DNA of 5,463 nt from contig JAFVEU010000109.1 in assembly GCA_017475845.1 (NCBI GenBank), positions 1-5,463 on the forward strand. Reading direction: 5' to 3'. Source of the DNA: Lachnospiraceae bacterium. Lineage in GTDB: Bacteria; Bacillota; Clostridia; Lachnospirales; Lachnospiraceae. Shown piece by piece: positions 1 through 5,463 of this stretch. Under the pieces are notes generated by a model. The model searched no databases and was not told where the DNA came from. It worked only from the letters and a program-made list of their open reading frames with translations. Numbering within the stretch: the first letter of the stretch is position 1; each line of letters starts with the position of its first letter. The translations under genes and the position numbers were made by a program.

Positions 1-186
1 GCTGCAGACGGAAATGTGGAAGAAGAGATGATGTACAATACCTATAATATGGGCCTTGGAATGGTGATCGCCGTATCTCCCGAGGATGCGGATGAGGCTG
101 TAAGGGCCATAGAGAGCGCAGGAGAGAAGGCATATATAGTCGGTGAGACGGAGGCTGCCGGTAAAAAGGGAGTCAGGTTATGTTAA
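1..186 (+). CDS. purM: Phosphoribosylformylglycinamidine cyclo-ligase (AIR synthetase), C-terminal part only
   Basis: Frame 1 is open from the first base to a TAA at 184-186 and gives the last 61 residues of PurM; the 5' part lies outside the window. PurM closes the imidazole ring, converting FGAM to AIR with ATP, step 5 of de novo purine synthesis in the cytoplasm. The call rests on the EEEMMYNTYNMGLGMV segment at visible residues 7-22, which matches the conserved MxxTFNxGxGM motif of the AIRS C-terminal domain, followed by the usual short tail with a conserved Gly-Glu-Lys-Ala-Tyr stretch near residues 42-46. The next gene, purN, begins inside the last codons (7-bp overlap), which independently supports the purM assignment. 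Nothing in the visible part looks broken. The identification is firm, although only about a sixth of the protein is seen. Confidence 0.93.
   Translation, partial: AADGNVEEEMMYNTYNMGLGMVIAVSPEDADEAVRAIESAGEKAYIVGETEAAGKKGVRLC
165..172 (+). promoter_or_regulatory. Ribosome binding site of purN
   Basis: An AAAGGGAG sequence lies 7 nt before the ATG at 180, inside the purM coding region. It supports that ATG as the purN start, so the two genes overlap by 7 bp and are likely translationally coupled. Confidence 0.7.
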
Positions 187-803
187 AGGTAGCCGTACTG
201 GTAAGCGGAGGCGGGACCAACCTCCAGGCTCTTATAGACAGTATAGGGAACGGAAGCATAAAGAATGCGGAGATCGTCAGGGTCATAAGCAGCAAAAAAG
301 GAGTCAGGGCCCTGGAGAGAGCGGAGAAGGCCGGTATAGACGCCATGGTAGTGGCCAGGCGGGACTATGATTCGGCGGAAGCCTTTGACAAGGCACTGAC
401 AGCTGCCCTCAAGGAGTGCGGCGCGGAGCTGATAGTCCTGGCCGGATACCTTTCGGTGCTGTCCCCGGAGCTTGTCAGGAATTACGAGAACAGGATAATA
501 AACATCCACCCTTCACTGATACCCGCTTTTTGCGGCGTGGGTTATTACGGGCTTAAGGTTCATGAGGAGGCTTTGGCACGGGGAGTGAAGGTCACCGGGG
601 CCACGGTGCATTTTGTGGACGAGGGCTGCGACAGCGGGCCCATAATCCTGCAGAAAAGCGTGGAGGTAAGGGAGGACGATACTCCCGAAACACTCCAGAG
701 GAGAGTAATGGAGGAAGCGGAGTGGAAGCTTCTTCCCGAAGCGGTGGATCTCATAGCCGCGGGAAAAGTCAGGGTTGAGAACAGGAAGACTTACATCAGC
801 TGA
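180..803 (+). CDS. purN: Phosphoribosylglycinamide formyltransferase (GAR transformylase), folate-dependent
   Basis: This 207-residue protein has the usual PurN length. It transfers the formyl group of 10-formyltetrahydrofolate to GAR, giving FGAR (step 3 of purine synthesis). The N-terminal phosphate-binding motif SGGGTNLQ is at residues 9-16. The catalytic set known from the E. coli enzyme (Asn106, His108, Asp144) aligns with Asn108, His110 in NIHPSLIP, and Asp151 in HFVDEGCDSGP. All three are present, so the enzyme should be active. Between them the protein carries CGVGYYGLKVHE (118-129) where E. coli has a PGLHTH-type segment; I recall this form from clostridial PurN and use it as a lineage hint. 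The ATG at 180 gives the expected N-terminus MLKVAVLVSGGG and has a good ribosome binding site. It overlaps purM by 7 bp; purD follows 44 bp downstream. Confidence 0.97.
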   Translation: MLKVAVLVSGGGTNLQALIDSIGNGSIKNAEIVRVISSKKGVRALERAEKAGIDAMVVARRDYDSAEAFDKALTAALKECGAELIVLAGYLSVLSPELVRNYENRIINIHPSLIPAFCGVGYYGLKVHEEALARGVKVTGATVHFVDEGCDSGPIILQKSVEVREDDTPETLQRRVMEEAEWKLLPEAVDLIAAGKVRVENRKTYIS

Positions 804-828
804 GGAAAAAGATCATCTTACGGTAGGG

Positions 829-835
829 AAAGGAG
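829..835 (+). promoter_or_regulatory. Ribosome binding site of purD
   Basis: AAAGGAG lies in the 44-bp gap between purN and purD, 12 nt before the ATG at 848. The motif is strong but the spacing is longer than the usual 5-9 nt. No other start codon nearby gives the correct GARS N-terminus, so the ATG at 848 stands. The rest of the gap shows no promoter or terminator that I can support. Confidence 0.6.
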
Positions 836-847
836 CGCGGCTTAGTC

Positions 848-2119
848 ATGAATATCCTTATAGTCGGAGGAGGCGGAAGAGAGCATGCCATTGCGGAGGC
901 AGTGAGAAAGAGTCCCAGGGCGGATAAGATCTACTGCGCCCCCGGGAATGCGGGCATGGGAGAAATAGCCGAATGCGTGGATATAAAGGTCATGGAATTT
1001 GACCGTCTGGTGAGGTTTGCGAAAAAACACGATATAGATATGGCCATTGTCGGACCGGATGACCCCCTGGTGGGAGGTCTTGTGGACTCCTTTGAGGAAG
1101 CGGGGATAAGGGCTTTCGGGCCGGAGAAGAAGGCTGCGATCCTGGAGGGGTCAAAGGCTTTCAGTAAGGAACTAATGAAAAAGTACGGTATCCCCACGGC
1201 GGAGTACCAGGTGTTTACGGATGCGGCCAAGGCCCTTTCATATCTTGACAAGGCGAAGCTTCCCATAGTGCTGAAGGCCGACGGACTTGCCCTGGGAAAG
1301 GGAGTGCTGATCTGCAACACCTTAGACGAAGCAAGGAACGGCGTAAAGGAGATAATGCTTGATAAAAAGTTCGGCAGCGCCGGAAACAAGATGGTGATAG
1401 AGGAATTTATGACGGGAAGGGAGGTGTCGGTGCTTACCTTCTGCGACGGAAAGACCGTAAAGATCATGTCCTCCGCCCAGGACCACAAGAGGGCGGGAGA
1501 CAACGATACAGGACTTAATACCGGCGGAATGGGCACATTCTCTCCTTCACCCTTCTATACAAAGAAGATAAACGACTATTGCAAGAAGCATATATTCCAG
1601 CCCACGGTGGATGCCATGAAGGCTGAGGGCAGGGATTTCAAGGGAGTCATATTCTTCGGACTCATGCTTACGGAGGACGGACCGAAGGTACTGGAGTTCA
1701 ATGCCAGGTTCGGGGATCCTGAAGCACAGGTGGTGCTTCCGAGAATGAAGAACGACATACTGGATGTAATGGAAGCCTGCATAGACGGGACTCTCGGAAA
1801 GATCAAGCTGGAGTTTGAGGATAATGCGGCGGTATGCGTGGTCCTGGCATCCGAGGGCTATCCTGTGAAATACACAAAGGGCCATGTGATAAAGGGACTG
1901 GAGAAGTTTGCGGATAAGGACGGCTACTATTGCTTCCATGCGGGAACAAAGAAGACCACAAAGGGTATTGTCACCAACGGCGGCAGGGTCCTCGGCATCA
2001 CGGCAAAGGGCGGGGATCTCCACAAGGCACGCTCCAATGCATATGAAGCCGTAACGTGGGTGGATTTCGACAATAAGTATTTCAGGCGTGATATAGGAAA
2101 GGCTATAGACGAAGCATGA
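848..2119 (+). CDS. purD: Phosphoribosylamine--glycine ligase (GAR synthetase)
   Basis: This 423-residue protein has the standard PurD length and makes GAR from phosphoribosylamine, glycine and ATP, step 2 of purine synthesis. Residues 1-100 form the N-terminal fold, with the dinucleotide-like motif GGGGREHA at 7-14 and IVGPDDPLVGGL at 67-78. An ATP-grasp domain follows, with VLKADGLALGKGV at 141-153, NTGGMGTFSP at 224-233, and the metal-binding EFNARFGDPEAQ block at 283-294 (Glu283, Asn285, and the GDPE signature of the family). The C-terminal domain ends in YFRRDIGKAI (411-420), typical of the family. All landmark motifs are intact. The gene has its own Shine-Dalgarno site, and its TGA overlaps the next start as ATGA. 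purH, which lies between purN and purD in the Bacillus pur operon, is missing here, so the order is purM-purN-purD. Confidence 0.98.
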   Translation: MNILIVGGGGREHAIAEAVRKSPRADKIYCAPGNAGMGEIAECVDIKVMEFDRLVRFAKKHDIDMAIVGPDDPLVGGLVDSFEEAGIRAFGPEKKAAILEGSKAFSKELMKKYGIPTAEYQVFTDAAKALSYLDKAKLPIVLKADGLALGKGVLICNTLDEARNGVKEIMLDKKFGSAGNKMVIEEFMTGREVSVLTFCDGKTVKIMSSAQDHKRAGDNDTGLNTGGMGTFSPSPFYTKKINDYCKKHIFQPTVDAMKAEGRDFKGVIFFGLMLTEDGPKVLEFNARFGDPEAQVVLPRMKNDILDVMEACIDGTLGKIKLEFEDNAAVCVVLASEGYPVKYTKGHVIKGLEKFADKDGYYCFHAGTKKTTKGIVTNGGRVLGITAKGGDLHKARSNAYEAVTWVDFDNKYFRRDIGKAIDEA

Positions 2120-2601
2120 ATAACGATCTCATGGATTCAGTTTTGAAATATGATTATCATCCCCCTGAGGAGTGCGATCTCTGCGGAGGATTGATGATAT
2201 ACAAGGGCATAGGGGAATATGCCTGCGACCGCTGCGGACATATCATGTATGATGATTACGGCACGGTGCGGAATTACCTGGAGATCAATCCCGGTGCCAC
2301 TACCGGCATGGTCGCAAAAGCCACGGGAGTGGAGGAAAAGGCCATAAAGAACATGCTCCGGGAAGAAAAGCTGGAGATCAGGGAGGATTCCAGGACCTTC
2401 TTAAGCTGCGAGGGCTGCGGAAAGCCCATCACCTCAGGGAGATACTGCGAAGCCTGCTCAAAGATCGCGGTGGCGGCGGCGAGGAGAAAGAAGGAAAAGG
2501 AAGAGCAGGAAAAGAAGAAAGAGCATGTTCAGGGAATTCTGGGTGACTTTGTCATCAGCGAAAAGGGCAGAAAGAGATTCATAAGAGAAGATGAGAAATA
2601 A
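2116..2601 (+). CDS. Small double zinc-ribbon protein with helix-turn-helix-like segment, YvyF-like
   Basis: This 161-residue protein is probably cytoplasmic, as it has no signal peptide or membrane segment. A first zinc ribbon has Cys20-x2-Cys23 and Cys37-x2-Cys40. A helix-turn-helix-like segment follows at about 50-90, with the pattern of a MerR or winged-helix element (TTGMVAKATGVEEKAIKNML). A second zinc ribbon has Cys98-x2-Cys101 and Cys111-x2-Cys114. The protein ends in a highly charged Lys/Glu helix (about 123-138), likely a coiled coil, and a basic tail. The order of parts, and the GCGKPITSGRYCEAC block in particular, recalls the YvyF family found in flagellar operons of Bacillus; this comes from memory of the family. 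No flagellar gene is visible here, so DNA or RNA binding is only an inference. The ATG overlaps the purD stop (ATGA), implying coupled translation; a weaker alternative start is Met6 at 2131. Confidence 0.85.
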   Translation: MNNDLMDSVLKYDYHPPEECDLCGGLMIYKGIGEYACDRCGHIMYDDYGTVRNYLEINPGATTGMVAKATGVEEKAIKNMLREEKLEIREDSRTFLSCEGCGKPITSGRYCEACSKIAVAAARRKKEKEEQEKKKEHVQGILGDFVISEKGRKRFIREDEK

Positions 2602-4114
2602 GCCTCTTTTTTCCATAGCTGCCGCAGTGCTTTTACTCATGCTCCTCGCCCTTCCCGTATCTGCCGCGGAATACGGAGTGACAAGGGGGACGGGGATACA
2701 GATCCGGAACAGGGCTGTAAACGGAGATATATTAAGGCGCCTGAATTCCGGTATCAGACTTAAGATAGAGGATGAGAGCGAGGAAAGGGACGGTGCGGTC
2801 TGGTACAGGGTGTCTTCTGCATCTCTTTCCTTTAACGGCTTTGTGAGATCGGATTTTCTTCTGAAGGGCGCAAGGGGCCCGGAGGAGATAGAAGAAGGAA
2901 GCTCCTATAAGACGGTGGTGGACGGAGCGAAGATAAAGAAGGATCCGGGGAACGACACCGAAACCCTGTGTACTTTGAATATGGGAACCCTCTGCACCGT
3001 AAAGAGCACCGTATTTGATGAGAAGAGCGGATATTACTGGTTCCTTGTGACCTTTGAAGCTGTAAACGGTATTACCACAGGATATATTAGATATGACTGT
3101 CTGAATATAGATGATTATTCTTCGGATCTTATAGGTGAGGGCTTTCCGGAAAGCTATACCGGCTTTCTTTCCAATATCCATGCCATGTATCCCAACTGGG
3201 AATTCAAGGCTTATAATCCCGCTTCCGATATGACATTTGAAAAGTGCGTGGATGTGGAGACGGAGATAAGCGTTGTGGAAGGATTATGCTTTTCCTCCGC
3301 AGTCTCATCTGATGAGGAAAAAGTGATCCTGAAGGGGACGGAGGATTTTGAGACCGGTCTTAATTCCTTTGGTACGGGAGAGTATTCAACCCTGACAGAG
3401 GACAGGAATGACATGCACTTATTCTGGAAGGCTGCGGATAAGAAGCAGGTGGCCTATTATATGGATCCCAGGAATTTCATGCTCACCTCCTCGGGAGAGC
3501 TGAACCCCTCCTTCTTAATGTTCCTCTCCGGTACCGATACCGCAGGTACTTCGGAAGAGGGAGTTGAAAGGATACTGTCCACTACTTCCATGACCGGTAA
3601 TATACCGGGTGAGGGAGCGAGCTACGCGGGGACCGTTTATTCATCCTCTGTGGACAGCGGCATCAACCCCTATCTCATCGCAGCCAGAATGAGACAGGAG
3701 CACGGGAAGGCTGCAGGAGACGATCTTATAAACGGAAATTACAGCGGCTATGAAGGGTATTATAATTACTTTAATATCCGGGCCAACGGCAGCGACCCCG
3801 TTCTGAACGGCTTAAAATATGCGAAGGAGCAGGGCTGGAACACCAGGATAAAGTCCATAAACGGGGGCATCAGCCACCTTAAGGACAATTACTTTTTCAG
3901 CTCCCTTCATAAACAGGATACGCTCTACAAACAGAGATTTTTCTTTAAGGACGGCACCTACTGTCATCAGTATATGACAAGCCTTTATGCGCCCCACTAT
4001 GAGGCAAGGCATGTTTATAAAGGTTATGGGGAACAGAAATCCTCGGATTCCGCCGGGGTCTTCCTCATACCCGTATATAAGGATATGCCGGACAAACCGG
4101 CATCCCCGGAGTAA
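2591..4114 (+). CDS. Secreted SH3-domain protein with C-terminal beta-N-acetylglucosaminidase-type domain
   Basis: This 507-residue protein is exported. A signal peptide with a Leu/Ala-rich core (residues 7-21) ends at VSA, with cleavage most likely after Ala25. Two bacterial SH3-like wall-binding domains follow, at about 30-92 and 104-173. The rest (about 185-475) resembles the glucosaminidase domain of clostridial and LytD-type autolysins: it has YPNWEFKAYN (200-209), YYMDPRNF (289-296), INPYLIAARMRQEHG (358-372), YEGYYNYFNI (387-396) and LKYAKEQGWN (408-417). Glu370 is the likely catalytic acid, by analogy with the RxRQE motif; this is inference. The expected role is cutting N-acetylglucosamine linkages in peptidoglycan outside the cell. 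The middle part (about 212-285) matches the family poorly. The start lies inside the previous gene (11-bp overlap) behind a weak purine-rich site (AAGAGAAG), so coupling is likely. Confidence 0.88.
   Translation: MRNKPLFSIAAAVLLLMLLALPVSAAEYGVTRGTGIQIRNRAVNGDILRRLNSGIRLKIEDESEERDGAVWYRVSSASLSFNGFVRSDFLLKGARGPEEIEEGSSYKTVVDGAKIKKDPGNDTETLCTLNMGTLCTVKSTVFDEKSGYYWFLVTFEAVNGITTGYIRYDCLNIDDYSSDLIGEGFPESYTGFLSNIHAMYPNWEFKAYNPASDMTFEKCVDVETEISVVEGLCFSSAVSSDEEKVILKGTEDFETGLNSFGTGEYSTLTEDRNDMHLFWKAADKKQVAYYMDPRNFMLTSSGELNPSFLMFLSGTDTAGTSEEGVERILSTTSMTGNIPGEGASYAGTVYSSSVDSGINPYLIAARMRQEHGKAAGDDLINGNYSGYEGYYNYFNIRANGSDPVLNGLKYAKEQGWNTRIKSINGGISHLKDNYFFSSLHKQDTLYKQRFFFKDGTYCHQYMTSLYAPHYEARHVYKGYGEQKSSDSAGVFLIPVYKDMPDKPASPE
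4085..4103 (+). other. Perfect 7-bp inverted repeat able to form an RNA hairpin at the 3' end of the glucosaminidase gene
   Basis: ATGCCGG (4085-4091) and CCGGCAT (4097-4103) are exact reverse complements around a 5-nt ACAAA loop. The stem lies in the last codons of the gene, 8 nt before its stop and about 10 nt before the ribosome binding site of the next gene. No T-run follows, so it is not a standard intrinsic terminator. It could affect mRNA processing, stability or translation of the next gene, or be a chance result of coding. Confidence 0.4.
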
Positions 4115-4120
4115 GGAAGG
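4113..4120 (+). promoter_or_regulatory. Ribosome binding site of the acidic membrane protein gene
   Basis: AAGGAAGG overlaps the stop codon of the upstream gene and sits 8 nt before the ATG at 4129. The good match and spacing fix the start of the open-ended gene that follows. Confidence 0.75.
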
Positions 4121-4128
4121 ATTAAGTT

Positions 4129-5463
4129 ATGAAAACCGTAAAAACTGTTAAGAAGTGGATGATTTTCTTTCTGGTCAGTATGCTCCTGACCGGGTCCTTA
4201 AGCTGCTATTCCTACGCGGATGAAGCTGCGGAAGAAGGAGAAGCGGCGGAAGGAGAAGCCGTGGAAGGAGAAGAAGGAGCAGAGGGAGAGGAGAACCCTG
4301 AAGAAGGCGAAGAGGCGGAGATTAGCGCCGAGGAAGCCCAGGCTGCCCTTGAGACCGTTACTCCCAGCTCCATAACTACAAATATCGACGGAAAGTATCT
4401 GGCGCTTACTTTCCCTGCCAGCGAGGTTCCGGAGGGCTTTGCCGTAAAGACCGTTGACTATCAGGGGGAGAAGGTGATGCTAGCCTATATCACCAGTAAG
4501 AGTTCCACCATCGGAGCCGAAGGCCTGACTGTTTATCTCGCTTATCTTACCGACAAGGACGGGAATAACGGGGAATTCTATCTCTGTGACACTACGGAAA
4601 ATGCCAGGATGTCGGATATGATAAAGATAGACGGAAACCCCGGGAGATTTATAATCGTTCTGGATCCCGGCGATAATGTGGTGGGCCCCGACGGCTTTAC
4701 AAAGCATAAGCTGCAGTGGGGAAACAAGACCGCTACAGCCTGGTCCCTTCCCGAGGAAACAGTAGATGAGGAAGAGGCCACTGAGGAGAAAAAGGATGAT
4801 GAGAGCGCATCCCTCTTTTTCACGAGAGTATATGCGGCAGAGCTTAACCTGAACGCGGGAGAGGCCAAAAGGGACAGCAGTTCGCCTTTAAGTAAAAGCG
4901 ATGAACCGGAGGGGGATTTAGCCGGGGATCAGGAAGAAAAGACCGAGGATGAGGGGATGGATGACAATGCCATGCTGGCGCTGGACGCCATAGCCCATAC
5001 CAACGCTTCGGGTCTTATCCAGGCACAGCCAAAGGAGTTCTGTCTTCTCTACGCCGTAGATGAGAGCGCAAACTTAGGATTTTTCCTGTACGACATAGAG
5101 AGAGGAACCTATCAGAGATATGTGGACATCCCCAGGGGTGAGTCCAAGACACTTACAAAATACAGGAAGTTATCAAGGACCAGGCTTTTCATAATCATCA
5201 TTCTTGCCATACTTCTTGTGGTAGCGTTATTTATCCTTATCAACACCTTCATGAATAAGAAGGACGGAGGTTATGAGGAAGATGAGGAGGATCCCGAAGA
5301 GGAGGCCATGAGAAAGAGGGCCAAGGACAAAGAGAGAAAGAATATAGGAAAGAGGGAGAGAGCCTATCTTTTAGACGAGGAATCCGAAGAGGAAGAGGAA
5401 GAATTCGAGGACGACTACGAAGAAGCCGATGAGGAGTCCGAAGAAGAGGAAGAGGAGTACGAA
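4129..5463 (+). CDS. Acidic type I membrane protein of unknown family, 3' end outside the window
   Basis: The frame is open for 445 codons from a well-supported ATG and has no stop before the window ends. A basic N-terminus and hydrophobic core (residues 1-30) form a signal peptide, probably cut after YSYA at Ala30. Cys26 is not in a proper lipobox, so a lipoprotein is unlikely. Residues 31-69 hold 20 acidic residues and no Lys or Arg, built on a Glu-Gly-Glu-Ala-Ala repeat. A folded region of probable beta structure (about 76-208) follows, then a charged linker (about 209-285) and a second ordered block (about 286-340). One strong transmembrane helix lies at 353-375 (LFIIIILAILLVVALFILIN core). 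The cytoplasmic tail has a basic patch (395-411) and then a run with 24 acidic residues out of 30 (416-445). I do not recognise the family. It follows the wall hydrolase gene by 14 bp, suggesting an envelope role. Confidence 0.85.
   Translation, partial: MKTVKTVKKWMIFFLVSMLLTGSLSCYSYADEAAEEGEAAEGEAVEGEEGAEGEENPEEGEEAEISAEEAQAALETVTPSSITTNIDGKYLALTFPASEVPEGFAVKTVDYQGEKVMLAYITSKSSTIGAEGLTVYLAYLTDKDGNNGEFYLCDTTENARMSDMIKIDGNPGRFIIVLDPGDNVVGPDGFTKHKLQWGNKTATAWSLPEETVDEEEATEEKKDDESASLFFTRVYAAELNLNAGEAKRDSSSPLSKSDEPEGDLAGDQEEKTEDEGMDDNAMLALDAIAHTNASGLIQAQPKEFCLLYAVDESANLGFFLYDIERGTYQRYVDIPRGESKTLTKYRKLSRTRLFIIIILAILLVVALFILINTFMNKKDGGYEEDEEDPEEEAMRKRAKDKERKNIGKRERAYLLDEESEEEEEEFEDDYEEADEESEEEEEEYE
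4234..4293 (+). repeat. Degenerate 15-bp tandem repeat encoding Glu-Gly-Glu-rich pentapeptides
   Basis: Three consecutive 15-bp units begin with GAAGGAGAA at 4234, 4249 and 4264, encoding EGEAA, EGEAV and EGEEG. A fourth, more divergent unit (AEGEE, 4279-4293) follows. The repeat lies just after the predicted signal peptide cleavage site of the membrane protein and forms part of its acidic spacer. Repeats of this kind can change copy number by slippage without breaking the frame, because the unit is a multiple of three. Confidence 0.7.

Noticed and set aside
44..49. TATAAT inside the purM tail as a possible promoter for purN
   Set aside because: No -35 element is visible at the right distance, and the bases encode the conserved NTYNM motif of PurM.
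143..370. Open frame of 75 codons on the plus strand overlapping the purM end and purN start
   Set aside because: The product is an Arg/Lys/Gly-rich out-of-frame reading of purN, with no independent support.
809..819. AAGATCATCTT palindrome in the purN-purD gap
   Set aside because: The arms are only 5 bp around a single base, too short for a stable hairpin and without a T-run, so it is neither a terminator nor a supported operator.
931..1536. Long open frame of about 200 codons on the minus strand, antisense to purD
   Set aside because: It lies fully within a purD reading frame whose motifs are all intact, gives a Ser/Pro-rich product with no recognisable domain, and is explained by the codon bias of the coding strand.
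1547..2023. Open frame of 158 codons on the minus strand inside purD
   Set aside because: It is a shadow of purD, with no ribosome binding site or domain that I can support.
2481..2523. Nearly pure purine run on the plus strand
   Set aside because: It encodes a Lys/Glu/Arg-rich helix in the zinc-ribbon protein, and amino acid composition explains it without a DNA-structure role.
3739..3766. TATAAT at 3761-3766 with a possible -35-like TTACAG 16 bp upstream
   Set aside because: The -35 match is poor, and the AT-rich bases encode the conserved Tyr-Tyr-Asn-Tyr-Phe motif of the glucosaminidase domain, so coding constraint explains them.
4192..4206. Possible lipobox around Cys26 of the acidic membrane protein
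   Set aside because: The sequence is Ser-Leu-Ser-Cys, with Ser instead of Leu/Val/Ile at -3, so it does not meet the lipobox pattern; YSYA gives a better type I cleavage site.

Overview
The window reads as a fully + strand, densely packed chromosomal operon segment from a low-to-mid GC Gram-positive, most likely a clostridium of the Lachnospiraceae type. This rests on the clostridial form of PurN (a CGVGYYGLKVHE segment after the NIHPS motif), heavy use of AGG/AGA for arginine and ATA for isoleucine, purine-rich coding strands with good Shine-Dalgarno sites, and a secreted SH3/glucosaminidase protein of a kind common in clostridia. The lineage is an inference; no rRNA or marker gene is present.

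Left part (1-2119): the tail of purM, complete purN and complete purD. These encode steps 5, 3 and 2 of de novo purine (IMP) synthesis. purM and purN overlap by 7 bp, and purD follows after a 44-bp gap that contains its ribosome binding site. purH, which sits between purN and purD in Bacillus, is absent here.

Right part (2116-5463): three further genes continue with no room for a promoter or terminator between them. The first encodes a small cytoplasmic protein with two four-cysteine zinc ribbons around a helix-turn-helix-like segment, resembling the YvyF family of flagellar-operon proteins; its start overlaps the purD stop (ATGA). The second overlaps it by 11 bp and encodes a secreted protein with two SH3-like domains and a C-terminal beta-N-acetylglucosaminidase-type domain, probably a cell-wall hydrolase. 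The third starts 14 bp later and is still open at the window end: 445 codons encoding an apparent type I membrane protein with acidic low-complexity tracts on both sides of the membrane. I do not recognise its family.

The arrangement suggests one transcript carrying purine synthesis genes followed by envelope-related genes. Gaps between genes are only 44 bp and 14 bp; no stretch above 300 bp lacks a gene. I saw no tRNA, rRNA, CRISPR array, insertion sequence or riboswitch. The least explained parts are the 3' membrane protein and its pairing with the wall hydrolase and the zinc-ribbon protein. I see no clear evidence of a dramatic new system, only an under-characterised gene set attached to a purine operon.
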